A stretch of DNA of 64,000 nt, taken from Laetiporus sulphureus 93-53. Taxonomy: Eukaryota > Basidiomycota > Agaricomycetes > Polyporales > Laetiporaceae. The stretch spans positions 516,829 through 580,828 of the forward strand of contig NW_024468517.1 of assembly GCF_001632365.1 (NCBI RefSeq), written 5' to 3'. Below, piece after piece: positions 12,532 to 23,700 of this stretch. Made by a program: the position numbers and the translations under genes. The stretch's first letter is position 1. Each line of letters begins with the position of its first letter. The notes under the pieces are model-generated. The model made no database searches and was not told the origin of the DNA. It saw only the letters and a list, made by a program, of their open reading frames with translations.

Positions 12532-14259
12532 CTACGAGCTCGGCCCAGCATCCTCCTCTATCTCATCATTGCCCAGCACGTCGTCTTGGTCGCCCCAATC
12601 ATCGAATACGATCACAGTAGAGAAGCCTCCAAAAGAGTCAGAATGGAGATCGGCACTCGTTTCCTCAATAAATCGTGTCCCATGGCTATTTGTACCATAA
12701 ACGTCGGGCGCGATTTGCGAGGAGTTGTTGCGTGCGTTGCTTTTGATTTGTCGTAGACCCAGGATGAACCGCGATATTAAGATTGACGAAAGCCTATACG
12801 CAAAAGAGATCCGTCAGCGACGTATTCTGTGATCAGTGGGTGTGAGCTCACGATAAACGTAAGAATCCGAGATATGGCCAATCTGTCTGGGAACAAGAAG
12901 TAGTATCAATACTCGCGTGAAGGCATTCTCGAAAGAAAATATTAATGTAACCGTATGAACCTGAGCATTGGTGTTCAAAGTTTCGATAGTCACTTCCATT
13001 ATACCCAATATTGTCATAACTCTGATGATCAGCAGCGATCAAGTGTCAGCGGACTTATTAGGGATGAATTTACGAGCGATGACTTGCATGAAATATGCGG
13101 AACCTGAGGAATCAGGAAAACTCATCTTCAGCTGAGACAGAACTCGTAGTGGATCCACGACTAACCATCCCGTAACAGAAGTCGACCCAACGATGCTGAA
13201 GTTCTAAACCGGCCGACTTCTCTGACAACGTTGAACGTGCGGAGCCACGTAGTAACGAGCACGATAAGATCCGAAACGACGGAGCATGCGCCTGCAAGGA
13301 TAAACACTGCAAAGTCGTAAGTTCAACGGATATACTCCATGTTAGAGGATGACTTTACGTCTAGTCAAGCAATTATCAGCATAATAATTGTCTTTCATCA
13401 CATACGAGTGCTCACCTTTGATGCAGATTCTGCGAAAAAGATCGCCTCCAGCTGCATACCGGAGGACCGTTCAATGATACGACACAAGCGTATGATAGAC
13501 TTGCATTTGTGTACTGGTCATGCATAAGTTAGTCTGCATCACGCATGCACAGTAGTTGTTCACGAACTAGATTTATCACCAATGGCGCCGACCCAAGAAG
13601 AAGCACAAGCAGAGTAAGCGTGAGCTTGCGACCGCTGATTGCATACATGCGTAAAGCGGAGAACACTTCATTGCAAACTCATGTCACGAGAAGCCTTAGA
13701 GCAATCATGAAGTCGCACCTGCTACAAGGGCACAGATGGCCGTATTCTGAACAAGGATCAGCATATTCACGACTTTGCAACTATTGCACAAGAATGAACG
13801 TTATTTCATGCAACAACAGTCTCCGTGTCATACCTCTAGACCTAGATAGTACGCATTAGACCTAACTGGAGGAGCAAGCACAGCTCACCAGCGGCGTGTT
13901 CAACAAAAGGCCAAGGGCGAGAACTATTCCGAATGACACGAGTAGATATCGGTTGACGAAGAAAATTATTGTTACAAGGGTGCTTCCAGCATCCCAAATT
14001 AGATAGATTTCATCAGGAAAGGTGATCCAATATTCGAATAGTATGAGTGCTAGTCGAAGGTAAGGCGCCGTCATCTTTTGATGAAGCACGTCCTCATGGG
14101 GGAACTTACCGATTGCAGCGGTGTTGCAATAATTGTTGATATTACTAGTAGAAGATGAACGATGACCCTGCGGAGACTGGAGAGTACGACGACTTACAGT
14201 TGTGTGACAGTGGCAATCGTCTGCTCAACAACGGTTGTTTGGTTAAACGTCGCCGACAT
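12532..14259 (-). CDS. DUF6533 multi-pass membrane protein, third copy
   Basis: Same family as the two genes at 3.7-8.4 kb but more diverged and on the opposite strand. Start at 14259 (MSATFNQTTVVEQ). The short first exon joins an exon with NINNYCNTAAI, then an exon near 13,880-14,060 with ILFEYWITFPDEIYLIW and FFVNRYLLV. Further along are SALRMYAISGRKLTLTLL (near 13,640), SDLIVLVTTWLRTFNVVRE and RLLLRDG (near 13,180-13,300), and LISRFILGLRQ (near 12,750). The acidic tail ends at the TAG at 12532-12534. Introns follow GT-AG with short lengths. Two middle exons were not resolved. The JEN1-type transporter lies between this gene and the duplicated pair. Confidence 0.78.
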
Positions 14260-15588
14260 TGCGAGGGATTTAGTGTATATATGTAAGGTAATAGATCCGG
14301 GGGATGAGGGGGGGTGCGCGCGTGCTCGTGCAGTTCCGTGAGTCTACGGGAGCTCTGGCATTCCGTGGTCTTTAAGTAAGGCAGCACATCCACTTCAGAC
14401 TGGGTGGTTCTTTTTCCAGTGTCACCTCGGGATTTTTGCAGAGGTGCGGTTCGAATTCGGCAGTCTACGCAGCATCATGAGCGTACGGGTGCATAGCGCG
14501 CTCGATCCGAGACGCGTCGCAGGTTCCCCGAAAACGAATGCTGTACGTTGTGGTACAGATCCGTGTTATCAGTGAGCTAATATAGCATAGCAACTGTCAT
14601 CAAAAGCACTCACAACCACATTCTGCTCACCTGAGATTAATATGCGTCTGCCAAGCGCAGCGACATCACATGCTTCCCGTGGTCGCAACCGTCATCAACA
14701 GTTATGAGCAGCGTTGTTGCGGGGATCTGCCAAACGGCGGGATTCACGGATCAGGCCTCAGGACCGGTACGGAGCTTGCTCCATCCTGAATATAATCTAT
14801 GTTTAAGCCTGAACGGTTACACACATGCTTCAATCAATCGCTTGATTGCTGTTGCTGCATCAACGGCGGGCCGCCGTTTAACATCGGATGGCGGGCTACA
14901 TACGCAGAGCCTTCGCAAGCATACGGACGCGCACAGACCAAGCAGCTTCATGCTCAAGCGCCAGCTTCGAGCGATTTACCCTTCGCAATGAAGTCAGTCC
15001 AGTGATCTGTAACACAAACCTGTGTTATAGCTCCTCCACACGCCAGTGTGAACATAATCACCGAGGTGACATTTTGCACACACAGCTGCCGAGTATGAAC
15101 ATACATCGTCGACGAGACGTGTAACATCAGTGAAATGAAGTGGGACGACCGAGTACAACAACCGAGGAAACAGCTGAATGACCGTACATGATACGAAACG
15201 GCAAGGTGATAGATATGGCATGCATGCGCCAGGATGCACAATCGGGAGTGATACCGATGAACAATGAAGGACAGAGTTTCCGAAGAACTACAGGAAAGCC
15301 AAGGACTCAGAATCCCGTCGAAACCAGTACATCGGAACTTACGAAGGGCAACTGAGACCGGACTGGTTTTGAGTTGATATAGATAACAGGTTGCATAGGT
15401 ATCCTGGGAGGCAGAAATGCGCGAGCAACTGCCAATCAACCAAACATCAGTAAAAATCAAAAACAAATAATGTATGCAGTTCAACAATGACACATCAAAA
15501 CTCGCTGATTGCCTGCCGGCTCAACAGCGCGTCGAAGGACGAAACCGTACTCACACGGAGCATACAGCGAGACTTTTGTCACAAAGAA
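14260..15588. other. Intergenic region, no supported gene
   Basis: A 179-codon frame on the minus strand (14,954-15,493) is Cys- and Ser-rich, shows no family signature and contains several potential splice signals. It could be a fragment of an unrecognised gene but I cannot support a product. The rest of the stretch shows nothing. Confidence 0.4.
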
Positions 15589-16089
15589 TCAGAATTCCTC
15601 CTTGATTGACACGTGCTTGCGTGGATTCGGTACCGCCTGCGAGGGAGGCTCGGGAGAGACCATGACAGATTTGATGAAGTTGGCGACGAGACGCGCTGCA
15701 AGGCCCACGAGACCTGCAGCTATGCAGGATGTGCCAACGAAGAGGTATAATGGATATAGGTATACGAGGACATTGCCGAGTATGGACCATGGAGTCAAGA
15801 TGAGCGCGTTGAGCGCAATCCTCAAAAACAGAAATAGAGGTGCGAGGATGAATGAGAGAGGGGTATAAATCGACACCAAAATTGCGGAGAAGGGCGCAAC
15901 GACGTTGCGAAGGAGCGCTGTGAGGCTTCGTCCAATGAATGATATGACGACCAAAGACGATGACGACAGGTATTCAACAATTTGGACAATGGGCGGGCTT
16001 GTCGGCTGCGTTGGTGCAACAGTCTGTGAAGCATGGTGAAGAATGGTTGAGGTTGTCATGGCCGTCGAGGTCACCACCGCCGTCGCCAT
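15589..16089 (-). CDS. Small multi-pass membrane protein of unknown function
   Basis: Single-exon frame of 166 residues, starting at the in-frame ATG at 16089 (MATAVVTSTAMTTS). A longer start at 16170 would add 27 residues of poor composition, so I prefer the shorter one. A Thr/Ser-rich N-terminus is followed by at least three hydrophobic stretches (about residues 39-60, 66-95 and 105-140) and a short charged tail ending VSIKEEF. I do not recognise the family. It is transcribed divergently from RPN14, with about 240 bp between the two starts. Confidence 0.62.
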   Translation of the reverse strand: MATAVVTSTAMTTSTILHHASQTVAPTQPTSPPIVQIVEYLSSSSLVVISFIGRSLTALLRNVVAPFSAILVSIYTPLSFILAPLFLFLRIALNALILTPWSILGNVLVYLYPLYLFVGTSCIAAGLVGLAARLVANFIKSVMVSPEPPSQAVPNPRKHVSIKEEF

Positions 16090-16332
16090 GTGGCGAAGAG
16101 TCGCTGGACTGTGGACGTTACAAGTTAAACGCGTCGAACGTCCTGAAGTCGGGAGGTAGTGGTGCCCCAAGCATGCACCCGTTTGAGCGTCTAAATGCGG
16201 TAACCTCTCTCAGGCTCGTCTTCGCTCCTGATTATACAAAGATTTACAAGTACTGTCAGTATAAGCTCATCGCGTAGCTGTGCCACAGTCGCGGAATATT
16301 CCTCGACCTGGACTGCTCTCTCAGCTTCTTGA
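16090..16332. promoter_or_regulatory. Shared divergent promoter region
   Basis: The 243 bp between the small membrane-protein gene (-) and the RPN14 gene (+) must hold both promoters. A weak TATA-like ttatacaaag lies near 16,233. No other clear motif is visible. Confidence 0.4.
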
Positions 16333-17860
16333 ATGAAAGTCGATCCGATTCTCCTGCCTATCGCCGCAGTCCAGCCGGATTTCACTTCCTCCCTCTCTGA
16401 AGTGAGGGATGGGCTTGTGCCGGAGGAAACATTCTGGTTGTCATGTTACAAGCATGAAGAGCCCTCCATTCATGGAAAAGTACATGCGACATTGGACGAC
16501 GTTGACCGTGACCTCGTGCGTCTGGAAGGCAGGGATGGAGTGGAGATGATCTCTCGTAGAGGAGTAAGTGACATACATACTCCTCATTGTACACTTCCCT
16601 CGTGACGGGATCGAGCATTCGAAGTATATAACATCTCTTGCAGGATACCTACTTCGCATCATGTCCTTCCTTGCATCTTCCACCGACGCGTCTCGCAATT
16701 CCCGCGAAGGTCTACGTTGATCCTGCAGCAGAGCAGGGCAGACGGGTATGTTTCACGTCTATAAAGCCTACGACAATTCATAGCTGATAAGCAGTTAGCC
16801 GCGGAAGATCACAGCTTTTGATGTGTCTCCCGACGGAACACAGTTCGCCACCGGTTACTACGACGGATCAGTGTGCATCCGACAGACTTCGGGTTTTGCA
16901 GAGCCCACGACCTGCAAACCGCACCTCAGCACAGTGTCTTCTGTACAATTCTTTCCATCCTCCAAGGTGCTCCTGACCGCCGGGTCGGATTTCTCCTTGT
17001 CAATCCTCCCCGCTGATAAGCCCGATGCCTCCTCCATTCCTCGACCGTCTTTCTCTCCTGTGCGCGTACTCCGTGGACACTCGCGAGGGGTCACATCTAT
17101 TGCCATCATTGCACGGGGACGGAACGTGCTGTCTGGTTCAAAGGACGGGACTGTGCGGCTGTGGGACGTGCCATCGGGTGCCCAGATTCGCACGCTAGTA
17201 GCAGGCGGGCACAGCTACGTGCCTGTGCTTGCGCTCAGTCTCGGCAAGGGGGTGCTTGGCTCGCAACAGGATGGCACAGACGAGAAAGGCCGCGCTCCAG
17301 ATGACATCGACCCTAGAGAGGTTGAGACAGCGGACAAGCTAGCATTCTGCGGGTTGCAAGACGGGACATTCGAAGTGTTCGATCTACGCACCAAGCACTC
17401 GGTGTTCCGCTCCACAGCTGACACTGAAACACAATCCCCGCTGCACGCCATCTCATATACCTCAGTGCATGGGATGCTGGCTACGGGTTCGAGCACGGGC
17501 ATCGTCTCGCTATACGACATACGTACATTGGAGAGCCCATTGACGGCATTTCGGCGGAATACAGCGGCGATCGAGGACTTGCAGTTCCTATCGCTCGATG
17601 CAAAAGCGTTCGCACTACCACAGGCAGTGTCACAGTCAGGCGCAACATCGAACATGCCAGAAGCTTCAGATGTTGGGCTAGCGATCGCAGCTGAGGACGG
17701 ACTGCCTTATGTTGCGGACGTGCGCCCGGGAGGACCGAACGTGCGTGCAGAGTTGGTAGGCCCTGATTGTGACCCGGTGCGTGCGGTGCGGGTTGTCCGG
17801 GAAGAGGATGTGTGGGTCGCGGCGGACGATGGGGTCGTACGGCGGTACCGTATGCGGTGA
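16333..17860 (+). CDS. RPN14: Rpn14/PAAF1 proteasome-assembly chaperone (WD40)
   Basis: Beta-propeller chaperone that binds Rpt ATPases during assembly of the 19S regulatory particle (family knowledge). Exons 16333-16563, 16644-16745 and 16799-17860 join in phase 0 to give about 464 residues. WD40 signatures are visible: GHSRGVTSIAIIARGRNVLS followed by a GSKDGTVRLWD repeat, FCGLQDGTFEVFD, and ATGSSTGIVSLYDIR. The end (ELVGPDCDPVRAVRVVRE, then DDGVVRRYRMR) matches the characteristic C-terminus of PAAF1, where a GADCDP motif precedes the last blade. Start chosen at 16333 because the first exon begins there and the frame opens shortly upstream. No defects seen. Confidence 0.88.
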
Positions 17861-18706
17861 GAGTGTTTTGCGTGAGTGAAGGACATTCCCGTCGAGTGGG
17901 TGTAATGGCATATACTGACGGCACATAAATGCAGGTAGACAATTGTAGCATCGATCTATAATTGTACAGTTCATGTACAACTCCACGATTACAGTCTGAC
18001 GCATGAAGGAGAGGATGGCTGGGAAGAGCCGTAATGAGTATCCTACCGTTAGTTACGGTTCTCGATGATCAAGATGCCATATGTCATACGATGTGCCGCG
18101 AACACATCAAGGTAATGCAGTCATGGAGTCGTATATTATTGCAGTTTTAAAAGTTGCGGCTGACCGTATGTACCGGATTTCGCATTCCTAACATGGGTGT
18201 TCTTGTATCATTCCTACGATGTTGACATCTGAGCGGTTCGAGTGTCCTTGATAATGAGGGTTGGTGCGTCCCGACTCCCTTGCTCGGACGATGTTACTAG
18301 TTTGCCAGTGGCATGTGCGTGACGCACTCCGTGACTGATCACGGTACGACATGAGCGTTGGAAGAAATACCAACCAGACCAAGGTGCTTAATATATAATA
18401 GGCTTGAACTCAGAGCTGTCCTGAGTCCACTGGCGCAGGATCTGATCGTCGCCGTCGGTCCGCCCCTGTACAGGCTATCGATCAAAACGCGATCGAGCGC
18501 TCAAGCGCTCGCTGCACGTGCTCTCGCCAACTTTCGCTTTGCTTTCGCAGCTCGTTCGCTTTGCTTCCGCAGCTCGACGCTTCCCTGTCTATAGTCCTTC
18601 ATGCGCATTGACGCTTCCCATCACTAAGAGTATTTTGTACAATTGACTCCTCTCGAGGCTGGGCATCCTCCGCTTATAAGCAACTAACGACCATTGTCTC
18701 AGCAAG
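17861..18706. other. Intergenic region with a small direct repeat
   Basis: No gene recognised. Near 18,530-18,580 a unit of about 22 bp (ttcgctttgctttcgcagctcg) occurs twice in tandem with one change. The downstream part is the promoter of the LYR-protein gene. Confidence 0.5.
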
Positions 18707-20128
18707 ATGTCTATCCCTCTTCCGTCTCCAGAGTCTCTCGCTCACCGAGCCCAGATCTCCTCTCTCGTATCTTCCCTCCGGCCGACGCGGTTGCGCACGT
18801 CTGTTTTCAATCTAGCAGCTCACCGCATTCCCACCCTATGGACTCTGTATCGGAAACTTCTGAGAGACTCTCCGACTGGGGAGGTGCGGTACGTCATGGA
18901 AAACGCTCCAAGGTGGTTTTTGATTGAGAGGACCTAAGGCAGATGGAGGGTCAAGGAAATGTTTCATCGTGACAAGTCCATGCGTAAAGCAGTGGATGTA
19001 AAGGAGAGGCTTATCATGTATCACAAGGTGTGTGGTATATGGGACTGTCATTTTCGACGTCGTTGCTAATACGCCTGCTATTCATAGTGGGCAGACATGT
19101 TCACGCGTGCAAAGCAAGGCGACGCGCGATCACAAGCCGTTCTGCAGCGATACAGCAGATTGCTCGTCGCACATGAGAACAATCGACGCATGCGGCGGTA
19201 CATTCTCGAAGATATCGTAAGTGTGCCCCACACCGTTGCCTCTAAATTATCGCTGCTGACTGCGTCACAGGCATGGCGGAACAGACTACGAAATCGTACC
19301 ATCTTGACCGGATCGTACATGCGACCCACTTGGTACAATGGACCGCTACCACGGATGAAGCCGCTACCAGATCATGCGAGAGAGCTTATCAGAACGCGGC
19401 GTCAGCGACGAGAGCATCGTGTGGAGGAATATGCTAAGCTGAGCTCTCTCAAAGAGGACCTCGAAAGGGAAAACGAATTTGAGGTTGCTCTATTGAAGAT
19501 CGCAAACAAGCAGCGTGTTCCATTTGAGGGTGCTTTCGTGAGAAATATGGAAGAGTGGAGTACGTCGTTCACCGCTTCATCTTGAGCCTCGAGCTCAAGG
19601 TCCATTGTTTCACTAGAACAACCTATCGTGGAGAGGCTAGACGAAATCAACGAGACTTTCAAGCGCGACAATGAGCGCGCCGCTCGGCCATTTCCTCCGG
19701 AGATGCTAGCTCAGATTAAGGCTGCCAGAATAGAGAAAATCGCGAACAAGACACGCGAACTCGAGCGAGAGAGACGAGGAGAGATGACGCGCAGAGCGCT
19801 GGAGAGAAAGCGGAAGGGTCCTCCTGCACACATCCTTGCCACGATGACGGAGAAGGAGAGACGCATGGACAAAATTTCGCGGAGCGTGAGCGAAGTCGGA
19901 TACGTTGCAAAGGTGAAGAAGATGCTGGGGCACAAGCTGAAGAACCCGGACGCATGGAAGGTGGAGATTGGGCGGGAGGAAGACAGAGAGAGGTTGGACA
20001 AGATGTTGCGGGAGATCGAGGCGGAGAACACACGGAGACGTGCGCGGGCTGATGCGGAAGAAGAAAGGTCGGTCTCGCCAGATGGCTCGGTGCTTCCATT
20101 ACGGGAGCAAGGCGGCAGTAGTGCCTGA
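18707..20128 (+). CDS. LYR-motif (complex 1 LYR family) protein with long charged C-terminus
   Basis: Exons 18707-18888, 18943-19027, 19088-19216, 19271-19559 and 19617-20128 join in frame to about 398 residues. The first exon carries the LYR tripeptide in LWTLYRKLLRDSP, followed after splicing by RWRVKEMFHRDKSM. LYR proteins are mostly mitochondrial matrix factors that bind acyl carrier protein and help assemble respiratory complexes or Fe-S clusters. The N-terminal residues before the motif are basic and Ser-rich, compatible with mitochondrial import. Most family members have about 100 residues. Here an additional 250 residues, rich in Arg, Glu and Lys and probably helical, follow. The exact orthologue is not recognised. 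Confidence 0.75.
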
Positions 20129-20708
20129 TACAGGTCGTGAACTTGTACCCGTCGGGTTGTTCTGACTCTACGTGAGACCGACTATTTTACCCGACGTCCT
20201 TCGGGAGCGCAATGTCTGCGATGGTTCCACGCGGTCGCGCATCCCCGCATGCCAAGTATGCTCTCGAGCGCTGATGCTGGGCTTCTGCGTGAGGCTCTGG
20301 CAACTGTCTAGATAGTGGCGAGCTACTACGGACATCTATTCATTCGTATTATTAAACTCATTGATGGAACACTCTGACTCAAGCGAGGGCAAATGTGCGA
20401 TCTATGCGAGTCGGGATTTGCCAAATATAGCATCTGCGATCACAGGGTGTCCGCGCTGCATTTGGCGCTTGACCTTGTCTCGACTTTCGACACGCGTACT
20501 TTGATGCATACACTGATGGCATGTATGGCCAAACTGACTCGCTATGTGAACGACGCTGTTTTAGGATGCGCTTAGCGTATTGTGGTGGTGACCGATGGCC
20601 GCATGCTCGAGTTGCATATAAAGGCGGTCACTATGTCGCACTCAGGGCACCGTTCGTCGGCCAGACTTTCAAATCTCATATACTCCTCATTCACATCGTG
20701 GTTCGACT
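20129..20708. other. Intergenic region, no supported gene
   Basis: Between the LYR-protein stop and the start of the large ankyrin gene. Only short uninformative frames are visible. A possible TATA-like atataaag lies near 20,614, about 95 bp upstream of the next ATG. Confidence 0.5.
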
Positions 20709-23700
20709 ATGTCCCAGACTCCTGGGACTGAAGCATTCTTGTCGCGCATCGCTCAAATAGCGCCTGGCCCAACGGCGTTCGATGCGATCTCAGAGGCACT
20801 CAAGCCGTCGCTCGACGACGAGGCGGCGTTGCGCAAGCTGTTTGCGACCGACAAGAACAATGGACGCCTATCGGACCCTCACGTCGGGCTTATTGATGTG
20901 TTCAACGCTCCAGCAAGCATCAGGACCACCAGAGCCAGAGTGGTGAAAGACGACGATGGTCTAAAGAGCAAGTTCGTGATGCCGTTATCAGACGATCATC
21001 GCCGCAAGGATGGCACGCCCTCGATGGTGCAAAGCTTGGATGATTTCAAGAAGAATTGGGCGATCTTCGCGGAGGGATTCCTCTCACAATTGACAGACTG
21101 GAACAATGTGATCGCGGCCGGAGGCTCTGTCAAGCATGTCTGAATCCGTTGCCTGAGTTGGCGAAGGTATCCAAGAGAGCATTTCGCAAATACTTTCACA
21201 ATAATGCATATCCTACGTCTGACGTCGATCTCTTCTTATATGGAATGACTACTGCGCAAGCCGAGGTCAAGATCAATGCCATTTACGAGGCCGTCCGCGA
21301 TTCGGTCCCCTGGGATGTGACGTGCGTCAGGACGAAGCACACAGTGTCGATCCATTCGCAGTACCCGTATCGCTCCGTGCAAATTGTCCTGCGCTTGTAT
21401 GCGTCGCCCGCAGAGGTCCTCGCCGGGTTCGACGTTGACTCGCCATGCTGCGCATACGACGGAGAGCGCGTTTGGGCCAGTCCGCGTGCGATCGCTGCGA
21501 TGATGCGCCAGTGCAACACCGTTGACGTGACGCGCAGGTCACCTTCGTACGAAGTGCGCCTCGCGAAGTACTCGCTCCGCGACTTTGAAGTGTACGTGCC
21601 TACGCTCAAGCGCGAGGATATCGACCCAACGGTGCGAATTCAGGCCTCGCTTGACCATCGGATGATGCTCACGTTATTGTAGATCTTTGAGCGGTCTATC
21701 GCGCGCATACAAGGCCTCGCGCGCCTCCTTGTGCTGGAAAGGCTTACTAGCGCTGAACAGCGGCAGAATTATCTCATTGATCGCAGAAGGCTGCGTGGCC
21801 GCCCCGACTCCGAGCGGATGTACCAGCGCAACAAGAAGAAGAAGTACAAGGGCGATCTCAAGGCCGCCACTGACTTCAGTGAATTGGAGATGAACGACTA
21901 CGACGTCGTGTCGCTGCATATACCCTACGGGCCTGGCTGGGATGCGCGGCGTATCGAGAGGCTCATTTACCAAACTGTGAGTATTTTGCTGAGCGACTGG
22001 TGCTTTCCTCAGCTGACCTTTCGTCGGTGGCCAGGATCTCGGAATGAACTGTGAGTCTTCGCATACATCCATTCATGTGACATGACCGATGCAACGTCTC
22101 CCGATATAGCTCCTTTCAATCCCAAGAACGAAGGCAGACGTCTGCATCGGCACCCGGCGTTCTTCGGCACGATGGAAGAGTGCCTTGAGGATTGCTGTGA
22201 GGTACGATCAGGCTTAATCGAACGTGCTCTCAAGCTGATATAATTTCTGGCTAGTATTGTCCCGAGCCGAAGGGCGAAGAGGAATGCAAACTACAGGAGG
22301 AGGAAGACAAGAGCTACATCAGGGGACGAATCCAGTAAGTCGTAGGTGTCTCGATGATGACGTCTGCTTATACCGCTGGTGTCACCGTAGTTTCATCGAA
22401 GAAGATCCCGGACGTCAAAGTATCTCGGGCAGCTTCAACCCGATCGACGATGGTGAGTGGGCTGAGCAGGCGTACATGGGCGCGACAGAGAAACTTTTCC
22501 GCGCAATCGCTACCAACGACCGAGCCGCCGTGGCGCAGCTCATGCAGCAAGAAGGCTTTGAGATCGATCGCCGAGACTATGTCGGCCGGACGCCTCTCCA
22601 GATGGCTATCCTTTGCAAGGCCGTGGATATTGCCAGCGACCTAATCGATGCTGGTGCGCGGATGACGGCTCGTCTGGTCGATGGCCGAACCGCTCTCCAC
22701 CTGGCGGCTCAGCTCAACCTCCCGGACGTGGTGCGCAAGCTGCTCGATCGCGCTGAGATTAGTGCGGAGAAGGCGAGGGAGGCCGAGGAAGAGGCGAAGC
22801 GCACCGCGGACGAAAAGAAAGATGACAGCAAGATGGACGTTGACGACGAGGAGGACATTGAAGAGAACAACAGCGAAGACGACTGGTCATCTGAGATGGA
22901 TGAGGAGGAAAACCAAGAGAAGCAAATGAAGTCGAAGAAGGCCGAGGAGAAGGTTCCCGTGAACGATGATGGCATCCCGGACGAGAAAGACGAACCGGAC
23001 ATCTTTGACCTCAATGTACCTGATTGGGACCTTGCCTTGACGCCACTGCAATATGCGATAATTTTCGGGTCTATAAAAGTTGTCGACCAGCTCATCGCTG
23101 CAGGCGCCGACGTCCGATTGGTCACCAAAGCAGAAGGCTATGACATTCCAGACATCCGCCAGCTTACCGCCACTGTGTTAGACGAGAACAACGAGACAGC
23201 CAAGGAGATCGCCAAAAAGCTCTTCGCCGCGGGCGCGGTATCCTCTGAGGCTGACGAAGACTTATTCACTATACTGCACAAGATAGTGTGCTCCGGTAAC
23301 ACTGAGCTCGTTCGCGCTTTCTTGCAGTATGAACCAAACGCAAAAGCGGTTGTCAACACGCCGGCGTTCGGACGGTATTGGAACATAGCCGTCTATCCTA
23401 TCATGTCTGCCATCACACAAGGGTCGTACTCCATCTTCGCGCTTCTGCTTGCATATGGCGCCAAGCTCAACGTTACAGAGGAAGAATTCAGTCGGTTTTT
23501 GGAACTCAGGTTTGTGCGGTCGCTATGCCTTGGTATGTGCGTGAGTTTTGCTCACCAACGTCTGTAGGAAACATCACAAGAACCACATGGGCGACCAGAA
23601 CCCTCTGCATTTTGTCGCGATGCCAGTGGAATCTGTTCTCGGGCGTCAGGACGACTCGCTGGAATGGCTTGCTCTCGTCATGGCACTGGGTGCTGCAGTC

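Noticed and set aside
14445..14460. gcggttcgaattc, resembling a tRNA T-arm
   Set aside because: No matching acceptor, D or anticodon arm could be folded around it.
14954..15493. 179-codon minus-strand frame, Cys/Ser-rich
   Set aside because: No recognisable domain, several potential splice signals inside, and composition unlike neighbouring exons; kept only as a note in the intergenic entry.
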